Assembly (NCBI GenBank): GCA_032622095.1
Contig: CP136069.1
Coordinates: forward strand, 171,732,394-171,796,393
Direction: 5' to 3'
Source: Siphonodentalium dalli
Lineage: Eukaryota > Mollusca > Scaphopoda > Gadilida > Siphonodentaliidae
Length of the DNA: 64,000 nt
Below the pieces are notes generated by a model that was not told the DNA's origin, searched no databases, and saw nothing but the letters and a program-made list of their open reading frames with translations. Every line of letters begins with the position of its first letter. The stretch's first letter is position 1. Positions 1 to 15,111 of this stretch are shown one piece after another. The position numbers were made by a program, and so were the translations under genes.

Positions 1-59
1 TTTACTTTTAACTAAGCATGATAATTTACATAATGTTCAAACCACACATACTCAGATGT

Positions 60-352
60 TCGCTACCAGCCAACAAGCATTCACACAATGAATGTACTAA
101 ACACTAATAGTATGTGATATAACACAATGAATGCACTAAACACTAATAGTATGTGATATCCCACAACAAGCATTCACACAATGAATGTACTAAACACTAA
201 TAGTATGTGATATCCCCCTCACACAATGAATGTACTAAACACTAATAGTATGTGATATCCCTCTCACACAATGAATGTACTAAACACTAATAGTATGTGA
301 TATCCCCCTCACACAATGAATGCACTAAACACTAATAGTATGTGATATCCCC
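60..352. repeat. Minisatellite, about six copies
   Basis: A block containing ACACAATGAATG, ACTAAACACTAATAG and TATGTGATAT recurs about six times with 39-56 bp periods. Spacers (CCCCCTC or CAACAAGCATTC) vary. No coding potential is seen. The rest of 360-1232 holds only simple repeats (TATGT at 463-487, GT/T-rich DNA at 550-640) and no exon. Confidence 0.85.
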
Positions 353-1232
353 CAAATACATATGAAGAACGCTCCTCTTTTTTCCCTTAGGGATTTGGAG
401 AATGACCCGGGGGACTTTAAAGGACCGTAGGCACTTTCCCACAACCCACTTTGGTTATATTATGTTATGTTATGTTATGTTATGTTATGGGGCTTGTAAT
501 GGTTTAACATTAAACAAATATGAATAATAATCAAAATTAATTTGTTAATTATGTCTGTTTGTTTGTTTGTTTATTTTGTTTTGTTTTTGTTTTGTTTGTT
601 TTTTGTTTTTGCTTTGGCCTGTTGTTGTTTGTTGTTTTTGTTGTTGCTGACGTCTGCGAGCTGAATGTCTGTTTATTTTGGTGATCGGTTTCAGACAATC
701 CTGACTAGTTCTTGCGTTGTGGCCACGAAGACCATTCGTCATTAGCTTCTTTCTGGTACATGTATATACGGCAAAATAATGAATGTTTTTCTAAATTCTG
801 TTCGAATCATTTAAGGCAAGTGGAAAATAATAAAACCTGTAGATAAGATATTTCGTGTATTTGTCGACTCATCTCTTCCCTCCTCTCAAATTATGTACAC
901 ATTACATGTAGTTTGGCGGTTCAAAAGTGTAGTACACTTGTGTGTATGTCATTTTATGAATGATGTCCAGCGAGGGTAAATTTAGTAACGCTACTCTGCA
1001 CAACAGGCTAGCATCACTCAATTCACCCTTTGGGGACCGCATTCTTATCCTAGGTCTCACAGAGCAGTTGATGATGCCTCAGCAGAATGAGGTTCAGAGA
1101 GTGAATTTTGTGACGTAAGCCCGCCGTGCGGGATTGCGTCACTATATATTCACCCTCTCGGTACCCCATTCTGCAAATGACAGACACACTATTTGAAGGC
1201 TTGGTGTGGTATTGTTTTCTCTATTTTCACAG

Positions 1233-1498
1233 ACGAGGAGTGAAAGTGAACGCCACAGCTTTGTATGGCTCTGCGCCGTCTACGATGCCTGTAAATATGG
1301 ATGATGTCAAATGTATGGGGGCTGAACCATCGATATTCCAATGTCAAATAACACAGACCCCACAATGTATCCACTCGGAGGACATCGGCGTCCAGTGTTC
1401 ACATATGACAGGGATCGTTACCGCGGGGACCGTTACCGCAGCACCCTCAGCGACAACGACCAGCAACCATCTTGTTGTTCTCCCGAACAACTGTCGAG
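1233..1498 (+). CDS. Exon: C-terminal half of an SRCR domain plus Thr-rich linker
   Basis: A pyrimidine tract and CAG end at 1232, and the donor GAG|GTGGGT follows 1498. The translation has the usual second half of an SRCR domain: a DDVKC block, a GAEPSIFQC block and a SEDIGVQC end, with spacing typical of SRCR cysteines. It then runs into a Ser/Thr/Ala linker, likely O-glycosylated. The phases are 2 at the start and 1 at the end, and both match the next exons. The exon with the first half of this domain is not in the window, since nothing SRCR-like is seen in 1-1232. Confidence 0.82.
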
Positions 1499-3748
1499 GT
1501 GGGTATACATCGCGGGCGAGACTATCATACACAAGGCATGACGACCCGCTCTCTCCATCGCAATATTAGATGAAGATGGTCTATCTCATCCGGGCCACAA
1601 ATACAACACAATTTTATAAAACCACATTTATAGACTACAAATAACTTTTTTCTGTGAATAAAACGCTGACAAGCTAATTTTGGTATAATATTTGTATATA
1701 AAGACACAATAAAGTGGGTCATTCCTGAGGTTGTAGAGCAAATTATCTAACATTTTGCCTTTGTGGAAAGTGCTAACAGGGTAATGTTATCCCGCTTGAT
1801 ACGCTCCGAATGTTTCTGCTTGTCTTGTGGAAACGTTCGGGGCGTAGCAAGTGGAAACAACTCTATTTCTATCTGAGATCTGTTCTAAAAAATTATTGTG
1901 TGTATTATATCAGAAATTCGAAATAAAAACAATATTAATTGATAGAAGCGTTTCCGGACTGGGGTCTTCGTAAAACTTGTTATATGTTATATGGGATAGA
2001 CCATCTTTAAAATGTTCATGCCTTGTTCATCGCCAGCTCAAAGGTTAAAGAAGCGGATGGCCGTCTTGGTTGGTATTGCTATTAAAATAGTCAAATCCGT
2101 TAAAACCGACACAAGCAGAAAGAATATTAAGATATAAAGAGACCTTGTTCTTATACCAATCATAAATATCACGTAAATATCATGCTATTGTCAAGTTAGT
2201 ATGGTGTGTTTTGTAATAAAAAGCCAAAGTATGTTACATACAGTCCGCAAAGAGTGTGCGATAAGCAAAACACTCAACACCGGGGAGACCCACACAAAAT
2301 AAACTTTGGTTAAAACTGACACCATGTTGTTTACAACATACAGGTATAGCGCTCGCTAATCCTCGCCACTCAAGATGTCGGCGTAGAATGGGTCACCGTG
2401 AATCACTCCCACCCCCCCCCCCCCCCCCAAAACCCGGTATTGACAAACGCTCGGCTCACACAAAGTATGTTTTGTGGTTAATATCGCATTCACACTACAA
2501 CTTATCGAATTATGAAAAACTCCTCAAGAATATACTAATAGTCTAATAATAATATGGATACGATATGATCCACAAAACACACTTATGTGCTAGCACATAC
2601 TGCATAATCATAAGCAAAACAATCAACACAGTGGTGATTTTTTTGTGGAGATTGATTCACTGCGACATTTCCACTCAAATTCAACACAAAATTATTGAGT
2701 GGAAATAATTAACGAGCGCTATAAAGGTATGTTGTAAACGACATGGTACAGTTTTAACCAAAGTTCTTTAGTGTGATCTCCCCGCTGTTGAGCGTTTTGC
2801 TTATCGCACACTCTTTACTCACTGCACTGGAACATAACATGGCTTTTGTTTACTAACACTGCGTACGATCTTGACAAGAAAATGTTATTTATGCGATAGT
2901 TATGACTATGACTGGTACAGGAACAAAATATGTCTACATTTTATTATTCTTTCTGTTTATGGCGGTTTTAACGGATGTGACTTAGCAGCAATAGACACCG
3001 TAGCTTACCGTATATTTAAGAGTGGGATAGGAGTAGGTTGAAAATGTGTCTGCAACGATGTTACACGTTACTTACGGACTTGTGCAGCCGTGTTTGTGTC
3101 ATCTTTACGTGCAATGGAAACAATGTGTATGTACAACGATAGTGTATAATACTGTTAAGAAATGTATGTTGATTTTACTTAGGGCCATTACGTGGAGTAT
3201 GATGTGCATGTAATTTGGCTTGACACTGTGCGAAAAAAAAAAATAGAATATTAGAGGAACATCTTAAAGTGATGTAAAACACTCCGGTAGGGTTATCAAA
3301 TTAAAATGGAGAACAGTTTTGTTCAAAGCAGTAAATTTTACAAATATTATATCCGAATTGACAACACACATCGTCATTCTTATATATTAATTAAATGCAG
3401 TGAATCTCGGTTGCGAAATCTTTTTCGTTAGTTTATCGCCGATAGATGCGTCCCGAATCGAGTAGTAAATATTTACAATTGAGCGTAGTTCAGACGATGT
3501 TTTCTATGGAGTAGTACGGTCGATTTGCTTCAGATATTCGGCGATGTTAGTAAAATGCTACATTCTTCCAGTTGGCATTGCGTCTTGATACTAACTGATC
3601 AGTTTCACGTACACGAACAAGTACTTAATATGTCTTTAACAAAAAACTTCTGGGCTTGTTGTTTAACCATTCCATCCGTTCCGTTTATATATGCATGCAC
3701 AAATTTATTAATGTTGCTCCAATTGATGTTATCATGGACGTTTGTATT

Positions 3749-3828
<80 letters not shown>

Positions 3829-6800
3829 GGGTCCACCATCTCGAGTAACGTAAGATTGAGAGGCCTGCCAGGGACAGATGGCATCGGAATTGTGGAAGTG
3901 AATAATGGTCAAGGATGGGGCACGGTCTGCGATGATTATCTGGGAACCAATAACGCCAAGGTCATATGCGGGATGCTTTGTTATAAGTAAGTTATGTGTG
4001 GCCTGATTCACGGGAACATTATGGTCAACGTTCCTAAAATATCACACGAAATATATTGATTACATTATATGCATGTTCTGTATTATGCTGTATCAGTTTC
4101 AAAGTGTTGAAGATGCAACCAGAGTTCCAGACCTCCCAGTTACTATGCACAACACACAAAATCTAACACAGTACGTGTTTTGTTTTGTTCTACTGAAGCC
4201 ATATTAAAGGCCCACATATATTTTGAACCCCCATATCACATTGTATAAAATATATGTCATATTATATACATTTGAAAGATGAAGCTCCAAAACATTATAT
4301 TATCAACTTATCCGGTGTAATTAACTGTGAACATATTGTTTTGTTGAGGTACCTGTTGCATCTGTCTTTTCTGCAAAAGCTATTTTTTTTCAATGGAAGG
4401 GGAATAACTCTATATCTTAGTTTGAATTTATGTTGCATTCAGGGTGCGAAACGAGGTAAATGTTTCTATAATTTCAGCTAGTTTCTATTACTCTATGTGC
4501 ACCTTCTGAGACGCATATACGTTCCAAATGGCGTTGAGTTATAGTATTTAAATCATATTGTATGTCATATATTGTCATTAAAACCGTACATCAAGGAACT
4601 CAATATAAAAAAATAATTGTTGACTCGAATATTAAATGGGCCTTTAAAAACCAAATCTGACACAAAACTGACAAAAAATACGGGTCAATGTGACTAACTA
4701 TGGGTTAGTCACAAACCTGTGTAGTCACGTTGACTAATCCACACCTAGTCACTGTGATTAAATTAGATCTATAATTGAAAGAATGTGATGGGATGATACG
4801 CTGCCATATATACCAGAACATCACCCCAACGTCAAAGTGTACATCATTTCGATAAAAGGTTCTTATTTCAGAGACATGTGCCACAGGTATCTCGAAAACA
4901 ATTAACCAGTTAAACCTACATTTTTACCATAAACTAGTGTTAAACCTCTTAACATACCATTATGGGAATCTATTATTTTCGAGAATTGAGTGGGAGAGAG
5001 TCCCGCTTTCAATTCGGTGTCTAATTATGGATATTATATCATCTGGTTGATTGTTGGAATTATTTGTACAAAATTATTTGGAAAATGTTACTTCGATATC
5101 GATATCGTCATATTGAACTACAATAGTAAAATTTACGATGTGCTACACTTGGTTATCATGTTACCGGTACTCGGCTTGTCAACGTGGTTCACGTGGTCGT
5201 CGGTCGGCCATTTTGTAAACAAACTCGTTCATACGATCGTTGACACCACCAGTGCTGATAGTAGTTCCACGCTATTTTCCTTACATATGGGTGGTCGTAG
5301 AGAGTAATCGGACATTAATGTAGGCCTAATTTAGTAAATTAACAGTGCAAGATAACTTTCGGTTTACGATTTTCCCGGAATTATTAGTACCGGAAATGGT
5401 TTCATAACTCACTTTATTACACGCTTGTTCCTAGAAGTACAGTGTTATTGCTGTTCCATATTTACAAATCCGTATGGAACGTACGCATCTCGTTGACGTA
5501 AAATTACGCACATGGCGTTCGCCTCAACCATAAAACTGGAACTATTTAAATAAAAGAATAATCACACATGACAAACACGCCCTGCATGAGCCTAAATAAA
5601 CTTTCTAATCCTGTATTTTAATGCACGGTTTCTAGGACGCGGAGCGTGTAATAAACACAGAAGGACACGATGTGTAAATGAGTTTGTCCAAAGGGCACTC
5701 GTGCCGTATGGACAAACCCATTTACACATCGCGTGTCTTTCTGTGTATTTAGTATGCCGCCACATATAGTTCCACGGTATGGTTTGCGGGCATTTTGTCG
5801 TAGAAAACGATATGGTGCCATAATATGAACGGAAACAATCACATATATATAAAGTACATCTGTACCACAGCTAACTACGTGCGAAGTAAAAATCTCTGTA
5901 GTTCCACGTGTAGCGATGCTACCGGAATTTGCCTGTAAATATCATACAATTATCACACAAGAATAAATCAAACAGGTATTTGAAGGCAAATTCCAATAGC
6001 GTTGTTACAAGTGGAATTAGATAAGTGATACTTCTCATGTATTTCGCTTTGATAGAGACGGATCCGTTCATATTCTTGCACCATGTGGTTTTCTATGACG
6101 AAATGCCCACAAAAACATACCGTGCAAACTTGCCAGCGTATGAACGTAGCCTTAGAGATGAATTATGTCGTTTTAATATTGTCGCAATGATATCCAGCTT
6201 ATTTTCGAATGTGGGAGAAATTTTTTATTTTCCATTAAATGTTTTGTTTCCCTTTTTTCATTAAATGCAGCTAGACTGGAAGTCAATAATGTCATTATGA
6301 CTTATCCCGATAGATATGCACGTAATTCCTTGGAGATCGGATGCTGATCGGGTACGCATATTGTGATATTTGCCTATTTACTTAGCAAACGAACAGAATG
6401 GCGGCCATTGATCGTGCAGATAATTGTCCTCATGGAATCCGTCTCTAATGGCAACGCAGCTCATTTCACGAACAAAACATGGCCAATTGGCAAATTAATA
6501 TGGACCGTTTTGTTTATCAGATTAATGCAGAATGAATTGAAACCGAGCAAAACTTAAATAAAAAAATGCGAGATGCCCATACACAAACTCCATGCAGAGT
6601 GCAGTCCCCTGCGCAGAACTTACCGATGCCCGCGCACCTGCACTTAATGTGAAGAAATGTCACATTTATTTATTTGAGATTTTTGTAGGTTACAATATTC
6701 ATTTTGCATTATTCTCAGAAACTGAACTGTCCGTATTCATTTGAAAATTGTTTAGATCAATCAGAATGAATTGTAACTGACCAAACCCGTACTACGGATA

Positions 6801-9800
6801 TCCATGTTTTACGACAGCGTAGTGTCACCACCTCCTCTTCTGTTACTAACTTGTTTAAACCAGTTAGTAACTTGTTTACACAAGTTAGCTAACTTGTTTA
6901 AACAATTTAGTAACTTGTTTAAAAAGATGTAACAAAAGATGAGGTGGCGGTTCTACGCTGCCGTACCAAACACTTCAAAACAAAATTTTCAAATTGACAG
7001 TTGGATTTAATTAAGAAAATATACACATGTCGCGTAGCGAGGGAACTTAACTCTGTTTTTTTCAGCTTGGCCCATACATTCTCAAGCTGCAAAGCAGAGA
7101 TCTGTCTCCTCGCTACGCTATATGCGCAAGGGACTGAACTCTCAGTTGAGCTTGATACATTCCAAACTCCAGACAGAATTATCTCCCATCGCTCCACTGA
7201 GATATCACTGCCATAAGGACATTTGGTTAGGATTTCTTACGTGTTCTTTATGTTTTAGGATTAAAATTGTCTATGTCTGGCTTGTTCTCCGTAAGTATAC
7301 CGAAAGAATTACCATTATTTCAAACTGTTAGTGGTCAAAATAAGATAATAAGCGACTCAATATAGTTCCAACGATATGTAAAAATATATGTGTCGGTTCG
7401 CAAAGTACCATCCTTTTGGCAGTGCTATACCACAGTGATGACGTAGAGGGCGCTGCATGGAGTTTGGATAAATTCATCTCAGCGGAGCGATGAGAGACAA
7501 CTCTGCCTGGAGTTTGACATTCTGTATCGTCATGTAGTCCAAACTCCATACAGCGCCCTCTACGCTATCGCTGCGGTATCTCAACGGACGATGGGAGATA
7601 ACTCTGCCTGGAGATTGCATGTAGTCATGCCAGCGTAGCAGCGGACTGAACTCTGTCATGACAGTGTATCAGCGGACTGAACTATGTCATGCCAGCGTAG
7701 CAGGGGACTGAACTCTGTCATGCCAGCGTAGCAGGGGACTGAACTCTGACTTGCAGTTTGTATATGTTTACTTCACAGCGTCAATGTCGCCATGGCAGGG
7801 GTGCCGGTCGCCAGCGGGTTATCATCATCAAATTCCGTGCTTAACATTATGCTGGCTGACGTTCAGTGTACAGGAAATGAACAATCCATTTCCAACTGCC
7901 CAAACGCCACATGGGGTCGAGGTAACTGTTGGGCGACTGATGTCTCTCTTGTCACGTGTAAACCGTACACAACGCCGGGCGTAGCAGGTCAGTATTGTTA
8001 CATACATGTATGTTGTATATCTTAACCCTTTCTACACTAAATGCTAGATCATGCCATGAATATCTACACTGCTAACGCCCGTATAGAAATCATATTCCAC
8101 CCATACAAAACCTAGGAACTTTTTGAAGTTTAGACAGGGAACTTTATATGTCGAAAACATAACGCAGGGAATATATTTCTTATATAGTTAGTATCTGTTC
8201 CTCAATAATGTAGTTCACGATTTAAGTGACTTTGTGAGCGATTTTGCTTCGCGTCGCTTACAATTGTGAAATTTATCCTGGGTAATTAGTTCAATGTTTA
8301 TTGCGATATCGGCTCAAAAAAGTCACTAAAAATCATGCAATTTCGAGTTGGGACCTTTATCTCAAGCGAAGTACATTATTAATAATAACTAACAAATATA
8401 TTCTCCGCGTTATTTTTTTTCGACTTTATAAGGTTCCTTGTCAAAACTTCAAAAAATTCCCAGGTTTTGTACTGGTGGAATATGATCTCTACGGGCGTTA
8501 ACTAGAGAAGAGATTCATGGCATGTAAATGGATACCCCCACCCAGTTGTAAAAGTGTAAATTGGAATGGTCTATTATAGGGGGTGTTCAGAATATATAAG
8601 CAACCGACAGACATAAGAAAATAAACAATACGTGAGCAGACGGTTTCATATTCGTCAATGTGTATTTAGTATAGAAAGGATTAAATCAATTATTTCGTGA
8701 ATGTCATTTCGTTTTTCGAACATTTAGTGCAACCGCATAGGCGGGGAAATCACTGGAGCATCACCCACTGCACATGCTCACGACAAAATCGCAGGCATAT
8801 CGTATCGATCAAGCAATGTTTGATTTTTACCAGGAAAATCATGGTGTGTCCTTGGCAACACGCGCACACAACATATTCAACCCATTGGACTTCTTCGGGG
8901 GAGACGCTTTTAATCGAGTTGAGACATGAAAAGGAGTGTTTATACAATGTTTCTGCCCGCTGTTATACCTGACATACATGCAGATATAAGAGGGACACAG
9001 CCGAAAGCGGTGCATTGTAGATATGTATATATATAGCAATGTTCTCATATTCTCATTTGTAAATATTTTGTGTCGCAATACAGATGAAAGTGTATAATAT
9101 GAGTTTTAAGATAATAAACCAATTGAATATATTTAATTAAAAATTTGGCGGGTACAAAATAATACCACAAAAATATAATAAATATAATTTATTGTTCAAG
9201 TTCAACTTCCAATTTCAGATAAAAATTAGCCTATATAATAGTGTTTAGTTTAGAAACATACCGTACCTATAATTGCATTAATTTATCTGGCTGATTGGGT
9301 GTTATAAATATGTTATAAGCATGGTGTCCCATTTATTAAAAAAACGAACTAAACATCACGCGCGCCCTCCTGATGCTTGTGATTTGTATTTCACCTATAA
9401 ATCGGACGTCGTCCTTATAACGTATATTTAAAGTTTAATTTAAACAGTCGTTTTTTTTTATTTCAGCGTCGATTCCTAACCTCCTGTGTGCCAACGGGAA
9501 AATCAGCGCGAGCTTCAGTCGGCAATTTGATCCTTTTTTAACCGAGGCGAGTCTCTCTGTATACAACCAGCCTGCGAGATGCGGAGTGATTAAATCCACC
9601 ACCGGCGGCTTCGTTACCATCGAAATTCCTAATGAGTCGTGTAACACACAAGTAAAGGTGAGCAGCCATGCATGGACACGAGTCACACGACACCCCCCCC
9701 CCCCCTTCCCGTTAGGTTGGAATTTTCTAATTAGCGCCTCATGCTTTCCAAATTTTAGATATTTCAAAACAAAACTAATACATAGAAATGGAAACTTACC

Positions 9801-12800
9801 TTCAGATGTGTCACAAAATTGGAGGTAACTTTTTTGGAACTGGATATTGTAGTTGGACAAAGTTTGCACTTCGCTTTCATAGGACACGATGTGTTTTTCT
9901 GCAAATTAAAATGCTGCCAGATTTTTTGTAGACATGTTGATAGCATTAGCAATGATTGGTATGAATTTCTACCATAGCGTATATACCATAACAGATGGAG
10001 ATAATGAAACATGATCATAAGAGTGATATATTATAGTGATCTATTGTCAATTATTTGAAGTTGGTTTCTCATTGTATTTATCAAAACAAGCCTTCTACCT
10101 CAATGGTTAACCAATGCTTAAGCAAACAAACAGGAGGTGTCAACAGAATTCACCATTGAGACACAGTGGATAAAATCTCAGTGTTGTGACAACATAGTGA
10201 TAGCCAGTCGCCAGTCTTACACTTTGAAATTTGGAGAAAAAAACATTTGATGAAACCATTGGATGAATCATGAAAGAGAACTTTGAGAAGAAACAAGTAC
10301 CTGTGATTTTGAAGTAATTGAAATTAGACCCTAATTACAATTACATCCTAACCAATTACAATCACATGTAATTGAGAATAAACTCAATTACCAATTACAT
10401 GCAATTACTTGAAAAAATGTAATTAATTACAATCAATTACAATTACAAATTACAATTACCCCATCCCTGAAACTGACCATGCAACCTGATCTGGAAATTT
10501 TCAAATTTAACGGCCATTTCACTCAAACAAATAACCGGAAATAGACAGTCTTAAAGTTTAGTTTCAGCTGACGTCTCAATAGTGAACTGTCAAACTGAAG
10601 AACATTTTCTCATCTAAATGACCTTGCATTTACGATCGGAATGCCTCATTGAAATGTGACTCAACTCAATTTAAGTTTGACAATTCGTCAGATTTTCGCC
10701 CATGTTCATGTCCAATCGCCCTGACTGCGACGACGTTATCCCTGAACTAAACACATCGGTTTGCATGGGGACATAATCAGCCTTTTCTTCGACATGTGGT
10801 GTAACGATTCTTCTAATAATCCATATCACAACCCGTCTCTCTTCCTATTAAAATGCTATACCTGTTGACTATAGTTGTGTATTTAGTTTACCATGGAAGT
10901 TGATGGATAAACATGTTAGAAAAGGTCTGGCTATATTAACATCATTTATGAAGATTCTGGCATGATTATAAGAAATGACTGATTGATTGGGGGTCATTCT
11001 ATTTTGACTGGCAGATTAATTAAAGGTACTCAATTCGATCAGAAACGATATCTTGTATTGTGCCAGGATACATTGAAAATTCACATCCGAACAAACGTTA
11101 TCTCTACTCCGTATATTGCTCCGTTCTAACTTTGTCATAAAGTTTCGCAGCTGCTCGATAAAACCCGCTCTATAGGTTAACTATACACGATTCCAGATCT
11201 GTGGTTTCTTTCCCCGCGTGTTTAGTAAACTTTATATCAGAGAAATGTCACTTTGTTGAACTAATTTGCTCGAAAATATTGCCTATGGTGCTCGTGAAAC
11301 TTGAAATTTGACAAAACAATTGTTAAAACACAAGAAAAGATAAATACTATATTATAAGTAGAATAGCTGTTGTGTCTTCGAATCCATGCCAAATCAAGAG
11401 TGTAAGTGCATGTCCAAAGTTTTGGCGATAAAAATATCTATTATAATCAGGTGGCTGAATGCAATGTTGACACATTTTCTGATCCGAACTGAGTTTATCC
11501 TCCGGACTGGCTGAATTGGATTACAGGGCGTGCGTACGATGCGAAAGTTGTCACTTTACTTTACAAGCTGCAAGTCACAGATAACTAAGATGCCAACGAA
11601 ACCTCTCTGATATTTATGTTCATTTTTCAGACAAACAGCACACACATCACTTATTGGAACACCGTGCGATACGCTTATACGCCGAGAGCTGGGCCGATCC
11701 AGCGGGTCGATAGCTACCTGGTATTGGTCACGTGCGATGTCCTGAGGCTGAACCAAGTGGTCGAGGAAATAGAACCAATGTCTATCATGGTTACACAGAA
11801 AGCGCAAGGGCGGTTTTCAGTGGACATGACGTTTTACGATGACAGCGGTTACAACAATCAAATTTTTCCTCCTATAAAATTGACGCTGGGTGCTTACATC
11901 TTCGCGAAAGTTGAATTGCGGAATCATGTTTCGGGACTAAAGCTTGTTGTGCCTCAATGCTTTGCCACGCCAACCAGCAATCCGAACGGCCGAACGAGAT
12001 ATGTTCTCATACAGAACAGGTGAGCTAACTCGTAGAACACACTTTCTACAATCTTATGACTAATGTGTAGGTTTTCTACACACAATGTGTAGCCCTGCTA
12101 CACAATCATTATTCATTTTTTATCTTAAACATATTTGTGTATTATATGTGTATTTTTATGCTCGTACACAAATTGTGTAACGATTTTTGCACAATAAATG
12201 GGTCAATTGCTACACATTTATACACACCGGTCTGCATACAATCAACATATATCCCTTACACACGTTGTGTATATTCTTACACATACGGATCGTAGACAAG
12301 AATGTAAGTTCAGTATTCCGAACTGTGGGTATATAGTATTGATGACATATGGAGATTTATATGTTAAAACTTTCATGGCGTACAATTAGGAGATAAACAT
12401 ACCCTGTTGAGTTGTACATTCTGGGATTCGAGCATGAAAACAGTTTGTGAACGAGCCGGCTTGCCGGCGAGTTCACAAACTGTTTTCATGCTCGAATCCC
12501 AGAATGTACAACGAAACAGGGTACGTTTATCTCCATTGTAATTCAATCTAGCAAGGAATTTGCACAAAAAAATGTATAAAAGGTATCATTTAGTCATTTT
12601 CATGACACGAATCGAGACTTTCATTTCGCCGTTGTCACCGTGCACAAATTATTGGGTTTGTTCATTGCGTTACTCGGAACACTGCTCCGTAACCCTTTAC
12701 TGTGGGGCGGGTTGGCTCGTTTCGCTACTCCGTTCTGCGCCGATAAAAATGTACCGTGCCACATTGAGATTTGATGCACGCTGAAGCGGCCGATGAACGG

Positions 12801-15065
12801 TATCTATAGACAACAACGCGCGGGTGTGCTCGTTTCGCTACTCGTTCTGCGCCGATGAAATTTGACCGTGCTACATTCAGATTTGATGCACGCTGAAGCG
12901 GCCGATGTCGGTGAATCGAAAACGAAAGTTAGCCGCTCTCGGCCAATCAGAATGCTTGTTTTTAGTGACAAATACTCAATTGAATTACAATGGTACGTAA
13001 TATTTACATGCGCTCGCGCAACAGTATGGCGATCAGACAAATTCGTAGGTATGTACGTTGGTGTCACCCTACTCCGTTTCACTCCATGACGTCACCAAAA
13101 ACGACGTAAAACCTCGTGGCGTTCTGACATTTTTACTGTGTCGCGTTTTTGCTATGTTTATTTTATGTGTTGTTTTCGATTATTTATTTGTCGCCGATAT
13201 CGCCATTTGTCGGGATTCCCTGTTTCTATATTTAAAACTGGCATGCTCGTAGTGAGCCTCGATTTCGATTTTTTCTCCCAGGTCAAAATACGTCAGAGTT
13301 ATGACAAAAATAGATCGACCTACATTTTCTCCATCAGAACTCTACATCAAAGAGTCTATAGACTCATTCGGACCTACATAGACTCCTTCATTTGGGTATT
13401 TTTACTTATAATTGGGAAGTTTTATCATTTTTGGTTCGTGCGAAGACATCTTTTTATCGTGCGGGAAAAGAGAGACATTCAAAACGCGATTTCGTAATTC
13501 GACGCAATAGGCTGAATAGCCTAACCTTCAGCCGAGTTCCGGGTCAAATACGACGAATGACGTGACACAAAACAAAACGCATTTGTTGACACAAACACCA
13601 TTTGAAGAGTTTATTATTACATAAAATGATCGTTATTGATTAATTATTGATTAATTATTGATATTTATTGTTGCATATTGGCTGCTATCAATATTTACAC
13701 AAATGGTATTAATTATTTCTTATAATTGCTCCTTTGGTCAACTTTGACTATCTGAAAATCAAAATCAAAATATGCCGCTGAAAAAAATGTAATCGTTATT
13801 AAAGTCTCATCCTTTCGACAACATGAAATTGATTTTAATTACTTAAATGATTAATATAGTAATTTGCCTTTTACATGTGATGAAATGAGAAATGGTAATT
13901 GTCTTTTTTTGCTAACATTAAATTAAATTAAATAAATTAAGTAAAATACAGTGAAATTATTTTTTAAATTATGGTTTATTACATTTTTGCGCACGTTGGC
14001 ATCTCTCTGAGTGAATTCTAGTTTACTCTGTGGTGTGTGAGTTTTCGTTTTAAATGAACAAACCAGGGTCGTGGCGTAGTTGCATAATATTAGTATTACC
14101 GTATTACAACAATCATATAAACGAGTCTGTGGGCAGTATTCGCCATGAAAGTTTTAACAAATAAATCCTCATATATCATTAATACTATACCCACAAGTCT
14201 GAATTCTGAACTTACATTCCTTGTCTACGATCGCTGTAGATTGTATTCCAAAACATATATACTCAAACAATATGGCCGTCATGTAGCAGACTATGAAACT
14301 GATGGCACCGCAATGCGCATGCTCTACGTTCTTACACAATTGTGTGTAACAAAATATACACATTATGTGTAGAACGGCCATGGTCCATGTATTTGTATGT
14401 AAAACTACAGATTGATATGTGTATTAACCGGGTTTACACATTTGATGTGTAATCGTTTCTACACATTAGGTATAAGAGTGATAAGCAAACGAAACAGTTA
14501 TTGGTGAAGATAGACTTTACTTATCATTTCGTATTTTTCCCCAGATAATTATTACGAATAGGGTACCACGTCACTAGAATTTGTGTTCTTTAAATTCGTT
14601 GTCATGTTTTCATATTCGTTGTTACCATTACAGGATCAGATTTTCAACAAAACACACAAATACATGATATATAGTAATAAGTTCACGACCCTTTACTCTC
14701 CTCCTCAATGTGGGAGATGACTCGGAGATTATGTCCTTAAATTCACGGCGGGTAATCGCGTGATTTCGAGGTTGGTGAGTACCACGCATTCAAAATGTGC
14801 AAACGCACAAAAACATTATATACGAGTAACAACAATAAGAGATATTGATAAAAACGGATACAAAATTGTTGGGCCAATGCATTCTCTTATATATGTGAGG
14901 CGACCTATGGTCGACTTGCATATATAAGAGAATGCATTGGCACAGGGTCTTTAATGTTCCAGTCATGAAATGGTTAACCGTGTTAGTACTACCACCCACG
15001 TCAACCTATTTGGTGTTAACATTATTTATTTAGTATCCCAGATTTATACAACAATATTATTTACA

Positions 15066-15111
<46 letters not shown>

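Larger units (their letters stand above)
12040..14475. mobile_element. Putative DNA element with TACACA-repeat termini
   Basis: Both ends contain tandem near-palindromic units of TACACANNNTGTGTA (12050-12290 and 14325-14470). Inside them, 12290-12355 is an inverted match to 14170-14235 (GTAGACAAGAATGTAAGTTC). The interior holds a long hairpin (12384-12543) and a 115-bp direct duplication. There is no transposase frame, so it would be non-autonomous. It lies in the intron between the two ZP-C exons. Confidence 0.55.

Noticed and set aside
60-352. CRISPR-like direct repeats
   Set aside because: Spacers are short and nearly identical, the organism is an animal, and there are no cas genes. It is a minisatellite.
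3525-3990. Open frames of 65-107 residues rich in Ser/Leu
   Set aside because: They run through the (TC)n microsatellite. Only the part from 3830 is a real exon, fixed by splice sites and SRCR motifs.
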